Assembly: GCF_001623525.1 (NCBI RefSeq)
Contig: NZ_CP015225.1
Span: forward strand, 3,162,001-3,226,000
Source of the DNA: Pseudomonas fluorescens
Lineage (GTDB): Bacteria > Pseudomonadota > Gammaproteobacteria > Pseudomonadales > Pseudomonadaceae
Direction of reading: 5' to 3'
Length of the DNA stretch: 64,000 nt
The position numbers and the translations under genes are program-made. The notes under the pieces are model-generated. The model did not search any database. It was given only the letters and a program-made list of their open reading frames with translations, and was not told the origin of the DNA. This document shows positions 17,586-26,513 of the stretch, piece by piece (within the stretch, counting starts at the first letter, position 1; every line of letters begins with the position of its first letter).

Positions 17586-18896
17586 TTAGAACACGTACTG
17601 AGCACGCATCACAAAACCGTCGCCATCGTCGTCGCCATTGGCGTTGGTCACTTTGTCGGTCTTGGCCTTGATGTAGGCAGCGGAAATTTTCACCGCTTCG
17701 TTGGCGTACCAGTTCACGCCCAGGTTGTGCACCTTGGCTTCGGCATCGCCCACGTCGCGGGTCGCCGAGGCAGTGGTGATGTTGTCGTCTTCGACGGTCA
17801 GGCTGTCGAAGCGATAGAACACTTCCCAGGCACCGATGGATTTGTTCTGAGGTTTGATCGCGTCAAACTTGCCGACTTTATAACCACGGGACTCGCCGGT
17901 AAGGGTGTACGCGCCCTGTACGTAGAAGCCATGGCCTTTGATGTCTTCGAAACCATCGGCATCAGCCTTGGTCTTGCGAGTGATGTATTCGCCCTGGATC
18001 GACGCAGGCCCCATGGCGAAAGCGGCTTCCAGGCCGAAGGCGGTGTCGCGGTCGTACGAACCGGCTGGCGAGTTGTTCGCGCCGCCCAGTACCGGACGGT
18101 TGCCGTTAGGGCCGGCGTCGTTGCCACCCAGGGTTTCAACGCCACGCATGCCCAGGCGGGAGCGATAACGCGCATCGAAGACGGTGTCGGAGACGTCGCG
18201 CGAAGCCACGTTCACACCGAAGTGCAGCACGTTGCCAGCATCGTGCATTGGCGCGAATACGAAGCGACCGTTGACTTGCTTGACGCTGTCGCCGTCGGTG
18301 TCGTCGGTGTCTTTGCTGAATACACCGGCCGAGGCATAGAACGAATCGGCGAAGGTGCTGGAGGCTTGCAGGCCCAGGCCGTTCTGATGGCTGTTCGTCC
18401 AGTCGATCAGGTCGTAAGCGGCGTTACGCTCAGGTGCAGTGACCCACTTGGAGCTGGTGGCTTTTTCCAGGCCGAAGTCGGGGTCGAAGCGACCCACCTT
18501 GATCGAAACCGGCTTGAAGCCGTTGTAGGCCAGGGACGCTTCGTCGAAGTAGCCGTTATCGGAGTCGCCACTGTTGTGGGACATGTCGTAGTTGATGGTG
18601 TAGGCCCAATCCGTGTACAGCACGCCGGACAGTTCCAGGAACGCGCGGCGGATGTAAGCGGCATCGGCCGAGTTGCCGTTGTCGGTGTAGATACCATCGA
18701 ACTGGCTGTAGTCAGCCTGCAGACGACCACCGAGCTTGAAGCTGAACTCTTTGTCAGTGGTAGCGACCTCAAGGCCGCCCTTGGTTTTGACCACGATATC
18801 GGCGCCGTCGGTGGTGACGGTGCCGGCGAAAGCCTGGGCGGTTACTGCCATTGCCAGTGCGCTGGCGGCAACACCTGCGAAGTGCTTGCGGATCAT
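17586..18896 (-). CDS. oprP: OprP/OprO-type phosphate or polyphosphate porin
   Basis: The 436-residue precursor has a signal peptide (ends VTAQAFA), a mature N-terminus [20 protein letters not shown], the motif [12 protein letters not shown], alternating beta strands and a terminal Phe (AQYVF), all features of the 16-strand OprP family. The N-terminal block and Lys/Arg-rich strands are shared with Pseudomonas OprP and OprO, anion-selective trimers that admit phosphate or pyrophosphate under phosphate limitation. AGGGG precedes the ATG. A Pho-box-like sequence lies upstream at 19003-19025 and a strong terminator downstream. Whether it prefers orthophosphate (OprP) or polyphosphate (OprO) cannot be decided from this reading. 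Confidence 0.85.
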   Translation of the reverse strand: MIRKHFAGVAASALAMAVTAQAFAGTVTTDGADIVVKTKGGLEVATTDKEFSFKLGGRLQADYSQFDGIYTDNGNSADAAYIRRAFLELSGVLYTDWAYTINYDMSHNSGDSDNGYFDEASLAYNGFKPVSIKVGRFDPDFGLEKATSSKWVTAPERNAAYDLIDWTNSHQNGLGLQASSTFADSFYASAGVFSKDTDDTDGDSVKQVNGRFVFAPMHDAGNVLHFGVNVASRDVSDTVFDARYRSRLGMRGVETLGGNDAGPNGNRPVLGGANNSPAGSYDRDTAFGLEAAFAMGPASIQGEYITRKTKADADGFEDIKGHGFYVQGAYTLTGESRGYKVGKFDAIKPQNKSIGAWEVFYRFDSLTVEDDNITTASATRDVGDAEAKVHNLGVNWYANEAVKISAAYIKAKTDKVTNANGDDDGDGFVMRAQYVF

Positions 18897-19002
18897 CGAA
18901 GAATTCCCCTGTTGGTAGTCTATGCGTTAGAAAACACGCGGAACTGGGCCCGCTGGTGTTGGGAGGGGATCTTGGCGACGGGTTGTGTCAGGCGAGTTGC
19001 TA

Positions 19003-19025
19003 TCACATAAAGATTTTATGACAGC
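19003..19025 (-). promoter_or_regulatory. Candidate Pho box of the porin gene
   Basis: On the minus strand CTGTCATAAAATCTTTATG contains one perfect PhoB half-site (CTGTCAT) and a second degenerate one (CTTTATG) 12 rather than 11 bases later, roughly 110-130 bases before the porin start. The second half-site is weak, so this is tentative. Confidence 0.4.
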
Positions 19026-19118
19026 GGAACTTTTTACTTCGAAAGGGAATAACTGAGAAGCAGCTGCAAGGGGTGAGCTGCAAGCGGCAAGTTAGAGCAG
19101 TCGCAGGTGCATACGGAA

Positions 19119-19355
19119 CTAGGGGTGGTGACGTTTACGTTCAGCCGCGAGTTTTTCGGCGAGGTGATCCAGGTCGGGAATGGGGGCTTCAGGAAGCTTT
19201 TTGAGGGTCGCCTGCATTAGCCGCATCTGGCGGATAAAACGCCGGCAGTTGGGGCAGAACATCAGGTGATGACGCACCATCAGGCGTTCACGAAAACTTA
19301 ACTGGCCGTCGAGATAATCGCTGGAGCGCGCCACTTGTTCCTTGCAGGTCAGCAT
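19119..19355 (-). CDS. Cytoplasmic zinc-finger anti-sigma factor
   Basis: The 78-residue protein carries Cys4 and the zinc-binding pattern His30-x3-Cys34-x2-Cys37 (HLMFCPNC) of zf-HC2 anti-sigma domains. There is no membrane helix, so it should act in the cytoplasm, holding the ECF sigma factor encoded immediately upstream. Its ATG overlaps the sigma gene by seven bases (ATGCTGA), which indicates translational coupling and a fixed ratio. The Cys/His cluster could respond to oxidation or zinc loss as in RsrA/ChrR-type factors, but that is inference. Confidence 0.85.
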   Translation of the reverse strand: MLTCKEQVARSSDYLDGQLSFRERLMVRHHLMFCPNCRRFIRQMRLMQATLKKLPEAPIPDLDHLAEKLAAERKRHHP

Positions 19356-19960
19356 TCGCCGGTTTCCTCGAAATGTTCAACGGTCGCGAAGACTTTCAGC
19401 CGGGCGCGATGCAACAGCACTCGCACATTGGAGAGCGAAATATCCAGAAGATTACAGATTTCTTCCAGCTCCAGCCCCTGGCGTTCCCGCAGGTTCAGCA
19501 CGCTGCCTTGCAGTTCCGACAGGCTGAGCAACGTGTGCTCCAGGCAATCGCGTAATTCCGCCATCGTGAGCAGCGCCTCAGGCGTGTCCTGGTGCCAGGC
19601 GAACGGCGCCAACAGCCAATGACCGTCGGCGGCGAAACGATCATCGCCGAGGGTGCCATGGGGTGACGGCAGATCGTCGAACAACACCTCCCGACGGTTC
19701 TGTTTGTAGCGCCCTCTGGCAGCGTTGGCGGTGATGGTCAGCAGCCAGGTCTTGAGGCTGGAACGTCCCTGGAAACCACTGAGATTGCGCACCACCGACA
19801 GCCACGCGTCCTGCACCACCTCATCGACATGGCGGCTGCCGACGATGGCATAGGCCACGGCGCGCATCGGGCTCTGGTAGGCGCTGACCAGTTCCTTATA
19901 GGCCTGCTGCTCACCGGCCAGGAGGCGTTGGAGCAGAAGGGTGTCATCGGTGACCGTCAT
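19349..19960 (-). CDS. ECF-type RNA polymerase sigma factor
   Basis: The 203-residue protein has sigma region 2 (about 20-90: AVAYAIVGSRHVDEVVQDAW, and SLKTWLLTITANAARGRYKQ) and region 4 (about 135-190: LSELQGSVLNLRERQGLELE followed by the HTH NLLDISLSNVRVLLHRAR). Region 3 is absent, as in ECF sigma factors. A linker of about 45 residues with Asp/Pro-rich sequence joins them. It overlaps the zinc-finger anti-sigma gene, so the two form a regulatory pair. The regulon is not visible here; the adjacent porin is transcribed in the same direction further downstream and is a possible but unproven target. Confidence 0.9.
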   Translation of the reverse strand: MTVTDDTLLLQRLLAGEQQAYKELVSAYQSPMRAVAYAIVGSRHVDEVVQDAWLSVVRNLSGFQGRSSLKTWLLTITANAARGRYKQNRREVLFDDLPSPHGTLGDDRFAADGHWLLAPFAWHQDTPEALLTMAELRDCLEHTLLSLSELQGSVLNLRERQGLELEEICNLLDISLSNVRVLLHRARLKVFATVEHFEETGEC

Positions 19961-19996
19961 TCAACGCCCCGTTGCCTGGAAGGACTGATGATGTTT

Positions 19997-20088
19997 GTGG
20001 CGAGGGAGCTTGCTCCCGCTCGGTTGCGCAGCAGCCGCAAAATCTTAGGGCCGCTTCGCGCCCCAGCGGGAGCAAGCTCCCTCGCCAC
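19997..20088. repeat. REPIN, family I
   Basis: Inverted GTGGCGAGGGAGCTTGCTCC arms with a short centre, upstream of the sigma factor gene. Confidence 0.85.
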
Positions 20089-20152
20089 ACAAAAGCTGAA
20101 CCAGCCCAGGTAGAAACTGAAAAGGCACAGATCGAAGCTGAGCCAGACCAGA

Positions 20153-21274
20153 TCAATGCTTACGCAAAATCACGCTGCCAATCGAATACCCGGCGCCAAA
20201 CGAACTGAGCACGGCGACCGAACCGCTGGGCAAATCATCCTGGTATTTGTGGAATGCAATCACCGAGCCCGCCGAACTGGTGTTGGCGTAGCGGTCGAGG
20301 ATCACTGGCGCTTCCTCTTCGGTGGCTTCGCGCCCCAGCAGTTTGCGCACGATCAGGTGGTTCATGCTCAGGTTGGCCTGGTGCAGCCAGAAGCGCTTCA
20401 CCTCGCCGACGTTCAGCTGGTTTTCTTCCAGGTGGGCACCGATCAGCTCGGCCACCATCGGGCAGACGTCGCGGAACACCTTGCGGCCTTCCTGGACAAA
20501 CAGCTTGTCACGGCTGCCGATGCCTTCTTCGGCGGCGCGGTTGAGGAAGCCGAAGTTGTTGCGAATGTTGTTGGAGAACTTGGTCAACAGCTTGGTGCTG
20601 ACCACGTCGAACTGGTATGGCGAGGTCGCCAGGTCCGCCCGCTCGATGATCACGGCGGTAGCCGCGTCGCCGAAGATGAAGTGGCTGTCGCGATCACGGA
20701 AGTTCAGGTGGCCGGTGCACACTTCCGGGTTGACCATCAGGATTGCCCGGGCCTGGCCCAGTTGCACGCTGTTGGCTGCTGCCTGGATGCCGAAAGTGGC
20801 TGAGGAACAAGCCACGTTCATGTCGAAACCGAAACCTTCGATGCCCAGGGCTTCCTGGACTTCGATGGCGATGGCCGGGTAGGCACGCTGCAGGTTGGAA
20901 CAGGCGACGATGACCCCGTCGATGTCGGCGACCGTGCGGCCGGCGCGCTCCAGGGCCTGTTTCGCAGCGCCGATGGCCATCTCGCACAGCACCGACCATT
21001 CGTCGTTGGAGCGCTCGGGCAACCGTGGGGTCATGCGTTGCGGATCAAGAATGCCCTCCTTGTCCATGACAAAGCGGCTCTTGATGCCGGAGGCCTTTTC
21101 GATGAACGCGGCGTTGGATTCGGTCAACGCCTCGACTTCACCGCGCGCGATGGCATCGGCGTTGTCGGCGTTGAATTGTGCGACATAGGTATTGAAAGAT
21201 TGCACCAGCTCTTCATTGGAGATGCTGTTGGCCGGGGTGTACAGGCCGGTGCCGCTGATGACGACGTTATGCAT
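20153..21274 (-). CDS. Beta-ketoacyl-ACP synthase III (FabH-like)
   Basis: The 373 residues have the thiolase fold of KAS III with the complete Cys-His-Asn triad: Cys156 in NVACSSATFG, His298 in FWLHQANLSM and Asn331 in YANTSSAGS. It therefore condenses an acyl-CoA with malonyl-ACP. It is about 50 residues longer than canonical FabH, with an insertion near residues 30-90, and stands alone rather than in a fab cluster. That length and N-terminus (MHNVVISGTGLYTPANS) resemble the Pseudomonas FabH-like enzyme that feeds medium-chain acyl-CoA from beta-oxidation into fatty acid synthesis; this function is inferred. Start at the ATG at 21274, since the open frame upstream lacks a ribosome-binding site. 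Confidence 0.88.
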   Translation of the reverse strand: MHNVVISGTGLYTPANSISNEELVQSFNTYVAQFNADNADAIARGEVEALTESNAAFIEKASGIKSRFVMDKEGILDPQRMTPRLPERSNDEWSVLCEMAIGAAKQALERAGRTVADIDGVIVACSNLQRAYPAIAIEVQEALGIEGFGFDMNVACSSATFGIQAAANSVQLGQARAILMVNPEVCTGHLNFRDRDSHFIFGDAATAVIIERADLATSPYQFDVVSTKLLTKFSNNIRNNFGFLNRAAEEGIGSRDKLFVQEGRKVFRDVCPMVAELIGAHLEENQLNVGEVKRFWLHQANLSMNHLIVRKLLGREATEEEAPVILDRYANTSSAGSVIAFHKYQDDLPSGSVAVLSSFGAGYSIGSVILRKH

Positions 21275-21522
21275 GGTCGTGTCTCTGATCTGTTCAGGCA
21301 GAAAGCATTGGCACCGACGTACCAATACACAAAGGGACTTTTCCCATCCGGGGAAGCAGCCCTGGCATCGCTTTATTCCGATCCGCCCGTGGCATTGAAG
21401 CTCAAAACCACGGGACCGGCATTTATAGCCGCGAAGTTTGCCATAAACGCTGGCGTTTGGCCCATTCTCCCTCACTTACTACATAAAACCTGTGGGTTAC
21501 GGGCCTGCCCGTGATTCTGCGA

Positions 21523-24500
21523 TCAGCCCTCCACCAGGCTCCACTGCTTGCCCAGGCGCTTGTCGGAAATCGGCACCTTGGTCCCCAGTTGCTGGGCGAA
21601 CAGCGACACCCGGTATTCCTCCAGCCACCAGCGGTACAGTTCCAGTTGCGGATCGCGCTTGCCTTCCTGGGCGTGTTTGCTGGCGCGGGCCTGGTATTGG
21701 GCCCAGAGGTTCGACAGTTCGCCGCTCCAGACCCGGTCCTTCTGCACCTGGCTACCGAGCTTCTCGAAGCGTTGCTCGATGGCCTTGAGGTAGCGCGGCA
21801 GTTCCTTGAGCCACTGATGTGGGGTTTCGCGCACGAACCCCGGATACACCAGGTGGCTGAGTTGCTGCTTGATATCGTTCAGCGCCACGGCCTGGGCCAG
21901 GTCGATCTTGCCCTTGAAGCGTTTTTGCAGGCCATGCCAGAGCTTGAGGATGTCCAGGGTCAGTTTCGCCAGACGTTCGGCGTGCTCGGTCCAGCCGCCG
22001 CGCTTGCGCTCGGCCAGGGAGGCCAGTGCGGCACCGTCGCGAGGCAGGCTCGCTTCGCCTTCGAGCACACAACTGTCGAGGCTGGCCAGCAGGATGTCTT
22101 CCACCAGGCTGTCGATCCGCCCGAGTTCGCGGTACAGCAGGCCCAGCTCCGTCAGCCCGGGCAGCTTGCCACGCAGGAACTTGGCCGATTCGGCCAATTG
22201 CTGCATGAGCAAGCGTTGCAAGGCGCGGCGATGCTGGAATTCGGCTTCGGCCGGGGTCGGGAAACGTCCTTCCTTGACCACGCCGCCCTCTTCCACCAGC
22301 GCCGGATAGACCGTCATCGACAGCCCGGCGATCTTCTGCTGGGTTTTCTCGGCCACCGGCGCAAAGATTTTCGCCTCCACCGGCGCCTGGCTTTTCGCCG
22401 TTTGCGGTACGGCCAAGGCGGCCTGGCTGGCCTCGGCAAAGCGCGCCGTCAGCTCGGCCAAGTCCCGGCCCTCACCGAGGAACTTGCCCTGGCCGTCGAC
22501 GATTTCCAGGTTCATGCGCAGATGGCTTTCCACCTGCTGCGCGGCTTCCGCCCAGGCTTCGTCGCTGACCCGCGCGCCGGTCATGCGCAACAACTCACGG
22601 CCCAGGGCTTGCGGCAACGAACCTTCGGCGAAGGTGATGCGTTGCAGCGCCGCCTTGACGAAGTCGGGCACCGGCACGAAGTTCTTGCGCAAGGCCTTGG
22701 GCAGGTTGCGCACCAGGGCGATGCACTTGGCTTCGATCACCCCGGGCACCAGCCACTCCAGGCGCTCCGGCGGTAGCATCGGCAGCAGCGGCGCCGGCAC
22801 TCGCAACGTCACGCCGTCGCGTGGGTGGTTGGGCTCGAAGTGATAGCTCAGCGGCAAGGTCAGGTCGCCGACGCGCAAGGTGTCGGGGTAATGCGCGGCG
22901 GTGACTTCGCTGGCTTCGCGGGCCAACACGTCTTCTTCGCGCATGATCAACAGTTGCGGGTCTTTCTGGCTGTTGATCCGGTACCAGCTGTCGAACGTCG
23001 CGGTCTGGTGGATCTCGGCTGGCAAGCGCGCGTCGTAGAAGGCATACAGGGTTTCCTCGTCCGCCAGGATGTCGCGGCGACGAGCCTTGGCTTCCAGTTC
23101 GTCGAGTTGCTCCAGCAACCGGGTATTGGCACTCAGGCACTTGGCCTTGGACTGGATCTCGCCGCGCACCAGCGCCTCGCGGATGAACAGCTCCCGTGAC
23201 ACCACCGGATCCACCGGCCCGTAATGCACAGGCCGGCGACCAACGACAATGAGCCCGAACAGGGTGATTTGCTCATAGGCCACCACCTGTCCGCGCTTCT
23301 TCTCCCAATGGGGTTCGAAGTGGTTTTTCTTGATCAGGTGCCCGGCCAGCGGCTCGATCCAGTCCGGTTCGATCTTGGCAACCATGCGCGCATACAGCTT
23401 GGTGGTTTCCACCAGTTCGGCGGTCATCAGCCATTGCGGACGCTTCTTGCCCAGGCCCGAAGACGGATGGACCCAGAACCGCCGCTGGCGGGCGCCGAGG
23501 TAGTCGCCCTCTTCGGTTTTCTGGCCGATCTGGCTCAACAGGCCCGAAAGCACCGCTTTGTGCAGTTTCGGGTAATCGGCCGGTTCTTTATTGAGGCTCA
23601 ACTGCATGTCGCGGCAGATCAGGCTCAACTGACGATGGGAATCGCGCCACTCGCGCAGGCGCAGGTAGTTGAGGAAGTTCTTGCGGCACCAATTGCGCAG
23701 CGGGCTGGCGGTCAGGGCCTGGCGCTGCTCTTCGAAACCGCGCCACAGGTTGACCAGCCCGGCGAAGTCCGAATCCGCGTCCTTCCACTGGGCGTGGGCC
23801 TGGTCCGCCGCCTGTTGGCGCTCCGGCGGACGCTCGCGCGGATCCTGGATCGACATGGCACTGGCGACGATCAACACCTCCTGCAAACTGCCCAGCTTCG
23901 CCGCTTCCAACAGCATGCGGCCCATGCGCGGATCCACCGGCAGGCGCGCCAACTGGCGACCGAGCGGGGTCAATTGGCTGTTGCGGTCCACCGCCGACAA
24001 TTCCTGCAGCAGGTTGAAACCGTCACTGATGGCCTTGCCATCCGGCGGCTCGATGAACGGGAAATCAGTGATCTCGCCGAGACGCAGGTGCAGCATCTGC
24101 AGGATCACCGCCGCCAGGTTGGTGCGCAGGATTTCCGGGTCAGTGAACTCCGGCCGCCCAAGAAAATCTTCTTCGCTGTACAACCGCACGCAAATCCCCG
24201 GCTCGACCCGTCCGCAACGCCCCTTGCGCTGGTTGGCGCTGGCCTGGGAAATGGCTTCGATGGGCAGGCGCTGGACCTTGGCGCGATAGCTGTAGCGGCT
24301 GATGCGCGCGGTGCCGCTGTCGATCACGTAGCGGATGCCCGGCACGGTCAGCGAGGTTTCGGCGACGTTGGTCGCCAGCACCACGCGACGGCCCGGGTGG
24401 GACTGGAAGATCCGCTGCTGTTCGGCCGGCGACAGTCGCGCATACAGCGGCAGGATCTCGGTGTGCTTGAGCTGGGCCTTACGCAGCATCTCCGCCGCGT

Positions 24501-25434
24501 CGCGAATCTCCCGCTCGCCCGGCAGGAACACCAGCACGTCCCCAGGGCTGCGGCGCTCGCTGCGCTCGTAGGCGGCGATTTCATCGAGGGTGGCGAGGAT
24601 CGCCTGGTCGACAGTCAAGTCATCCTCGACCCGGTTGCCTTCCTCGTCCTGCTCCAGGGTCAGCGGGCGATACCAGGTTTCCACCGGGAAGGTGCGGCCC
24701 GAGACTTCCACGATCGGCGCATCATCGAAATGCTTGGAGAAGCGCTCCAGGTCGATGGTCGCCGAGGTGATGATGACTTTCAGGTCCGGACGGCGTGGCA
24801 GCAGGGTCTTGAGGTAGCCCAGCAGGAAGTCGATGTTCAGGCTGCGTTCGTGGGCTTCGTCGACGATGATCGTGTCGTAGCGCTCGAGGTAGCGGTCGTT
24901 CTGGGTCTCGGCCAGCAGGATGCCGTCGGTCATCAGCTTGATCAGGGTGTTGGCGTCGCTCTGGTCCTCGAACCGAACCTGATAACCCACCAGCGCGCCC
25001 AACGGCGTGGCCAGTTCCTCGGCCACCCGACTCGCCACACTGCGCGCGGCGATCCGGCGCGGCTGGGTGTGGCCGATCAAGCCATGCTGACCGCGACCGA
25101 TTTCCAGGCAGATCTTGGGCAACTGCGTGGTTTTACCCGAACCGGTTTCACCGGCGATGATCAGCACCTGATGCTTGAGCAGCGCGTCCTTGATTTCGTC
25201 GCGCTTGGCGGCGATCGGCAGATTGTCGTCGTAGCGGATCACCGGCAGGCTCGCCTTGCGCGCCAACACCTGGTCGCACGACGCCTGCATGCGCGCCACC
25301 CACTGGGCCAACTTGGCCTCGTCGGGTTTCTTGCGCAGCTCGAGCAACTGGCGCCGCAACCGGTGACGGTCGGCGAGCATGGCGTGGTCGAGGTTTTTCA
25401 GCAGCTTGTCGATAGCGGGGGCTTGGTCAGTCAT
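21523..25434 (-). CDS. hrpA: ATP-dependent RNA helicase HrpA (DEAH box)
   Basis: At 1303 residues this matches full-length HrpA. The helicase core at the N-terminus has Walker A GETGSGKT (95-102), TQPRRIAA, DEAH in IIVDEAHERS, SAT, and the C-terminal RecA motifs TNVAETSLTVPG and QRKGRCGR. Helicase-associated, OB-fold and the long HrpA-specific C-terminal domains follow. HrpA unwinds RNA in a 3'-5' direction and acts in mRNA processing and rescue of stalled ribosomes. The ATG at 25434 gives the N-terminus MTDQAPAIDK; the ribosome-binding site is poor, and the longer frame upstream reads like noise. It is monocistronic, flanked by REP elements on its 5' side. Confidence 0.95.
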   Translation of the reverse strand: MTDQAPAIDKLLKNLDHAMLADRHRLRRQLLELRKKPDEAKLAQWVARMQASCDQVLARKASLPVIRYDDNLPIAAKRDEIKDALLKHQVLIIAGETGSGKTTQLPKICLEIGRGQHGLIGHTQPRRIAARSVASRVAEELATPLGALVGYQVRFEDQSDANTLIKLMTDGILLAETQNDRYLERYDTIIVDEAHERSLNIDFLLGYLKTLLPRRPDLKVIITSATIDLERFSKHFDDAPIVEVSGRTFPVETWYRPLTLEQDEEGNRVEDDLTVDQAILATLDEIAAYERSERRSPGDVLVFLPGEREIRDAAEMLRKAQLKHTEILPLYARLSPAEQQRIFQSHPGRRVVLATNVAETSLTVPGIRYVIDSGTARISRYSYRAKVQRLPIEAISQASANQRKGRCGRVEPGICVRLYSEEDFLGRPEFTDPEILRTNLAAVILQMLHLRLGEITDFPFIEPPDGKAISDGFNLLQELSAVDRNSQLTPLGRQLARLPVDPRMGRMLLEAAKLGSLQEVLIVASAMSIQDPRERPPERQQAADQAHAQWKDADSDFAGLVNLWRGFEEQRQALTASPLRNWCRKNFLNYLRLREWRDSHRQLSLICRDMQLSLNKEPADYPKLHKAVLSGLLSQIGQKTEEGDYLGARQRRFWVHPSSGLGKKRPQWLMTAELVETTKLYARMVAKIEPDWIEPLAGHLIKKNHFEPHWEKKRGQVVAYEQITLFGLIVVGRRPVHYGPVDPVVSRELFIREALVRGEIQSKAKCLSANTRLLEQLDELEAKARRRDILADEETLYAFYDARLPAEIHQTATFDSWYRINSQKDPQLLIMREEDVLAREASEVTAAHYPDTLRVGDLTLPLSYHFEPNHPRDGVTLRVPAPLLPMLPPERLEWLVPGVIEAKCIALVRNLPKALRKNFVPVPDFVKAALQRITFAEGSLPQALGRELLRMTGARVSDEAWAEAAQQVESHLRMNLEIVDGQGKFLGEGRDLAELTARFAEASQAALAVPQTAKSQAPVEAKIFAPVAEKTQQKIAGLSMTVYPALVEEGGVVKEGRFPTPAEAEFQHRRALQRLLMQQLAESAKFLRGKLPGLTELGLLYRELGRIDSLVEDILLASLDSCVLEGEASLPRDGAALASLAERKRGGWTEHAERLAKLTLDILKLWHGLQKRFKGKIDLAQAVALNDIKQQLSHLVYPGFVRETPHQWLKELPRYLKAIEQRFEKLGSQVQKDRVWSGELSNLWAQYQARASKHAQEGKRDPQLELYRWWLEEYRVSLFAQQLGTKVPISDKRLGKQWSLVEG

Positions 25435-25530
25435 CAGGTACGCAAGGGTCTTCGGTTTGTGCAGGGGGGCGATTGTCGCAGATTTGCGGCCATTGCGCCG
25501 AACGCGCAAAGCAGCCCACCGCCACACCCT

Positions 25531-25621
25531 TGTGGGAGCGAGCTTGCTCACGATGGTGGTGGTTCAGCCTGCATTAGATGTTGACTGAGATACCGCTATC
25601 GCGAGCAAGCTCGCACACAGG
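25531..25621. repeat. REPIN, family II
   Basis: Arms of GTGGGAGCGAGCTTGCTC and the degenerate inverse CGAGCAAGCTCGCACACAG lie just upstream of hrpA. Confidence 0.75.
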
Positions 25622-25644
25622 AGCTTTTCGTCAAAGCTGCTTGT

Positions 25645-26489
25645 GTGGCGAGGGAGCTTGCTCCCGCTGGGCTGCGCAGCAGCCCCCTCTCAAGCTCACT
25701 CAATCAACCTGATCCACCGCGTCGCGGTTCTAGGGCCGCTGCGCGCCCCAGCGGGAGCAAGCTCCCTCGCCACGGGAATTGGGCTCGGCGCGGGTTAAGG
25801 GAATGCCTCGAATCAGTGTCAGTCTCAAGAGCAAATCGGTTGGTCAACCGGGATGCTTTTGAGCTTTTGAGCTTTTGAGCTTTTGAGCTTTTGAGCTTTT
25901 GAGCTTTTGAGCTTTTGAGCTTTTGTGGCGAGGGAGCTTGCTCCCGCTGGGCTGCGCAGCAGCCCCCTCTCAAGCTCACTCAATCAACCTGACCCACCGC
26001 GTCGCCGGGTTCTAGGGCCGCTGCGCGACCCAGCGGGAGCAAGCTCCCTCGCCACGGGAATTGGGCTCGACGCGGGTTAAGGGAATGCCTCGAATCAGTG
26101 TCAGTCTCAAGAGCAAATCGGTTGGTCGACCGGGATGCTTTTGTGGCGAGGGAGCTTGCTCCCGCTGGGCTGCGCAGCAGCCCCCTCTCAAGCTCACTCA
26201 ATCAACCTGATCCACCGCGTCGCGGTTCTAGGGCCGCTGCGCGCCCCAGCGGGAGCAAGCTCCCTCGCCACGGGAATTGGGCTCGGCGCGGGTTAAGGGA
26301 ATGCCTCGAATCAGTGTCAGTCTCAAGAGCAAATCGGTTGGTCGACCGGGATGCTTTTGTGGCGAGGGAGCTTGCTCCCGCTGGGCTGCGCAGCAGCCCC
26401 CTCTCAAGCTCACTCAATCGACCTGTTCCACCGCGTTGCCGGGTTCTAGGGCCGCTGCGCGCCCCAGCGGGAGCAAGCTCCCTCGCCAC
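25645..26489. repeat. Tandem array of 3.6 REPIN-containing units
   Basis: Units start at 25645, 25925, 26143 and 26359. Each holds a family I REPIN (about 130 bases) followed by about 85 bases of shared non-REP sequence (GGAATTGGGCTC to GGGATGCTTTT). Unit lengths are 216, 218 and 216 bases, the last being cut after its REPIN. Copies differ at only a few positions. No gene lies in the array; it fills the space between hrpA and aceK. Confidence 0.9.
25861..25924. repeat. Microsatellite, eight copies of GAGCTTTT
   Basis: Exactly 64 bases of GAGCTTTT sit between the first and second REPIN units. The single GATGCTTTT ending each unit is the likely seed. Confidence 0.95.
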
Positions 26490-26513
26490 AGGGGGCTTCG
26501 TTTACCTGCTGGG

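Noticed and set aside
23224..25584. Long plus-strand frame opposite hrpA
   Set aside because: Shadow of the third-position GC bias of hrpA; composition is not protein-like and hrpA itself is unmistakable.
25645..26489. CRISPR array
   Set aside because: The repeats are long, contain palindromic REP arms and are separated by conserved rather than unique spacers; no cas gene is present.
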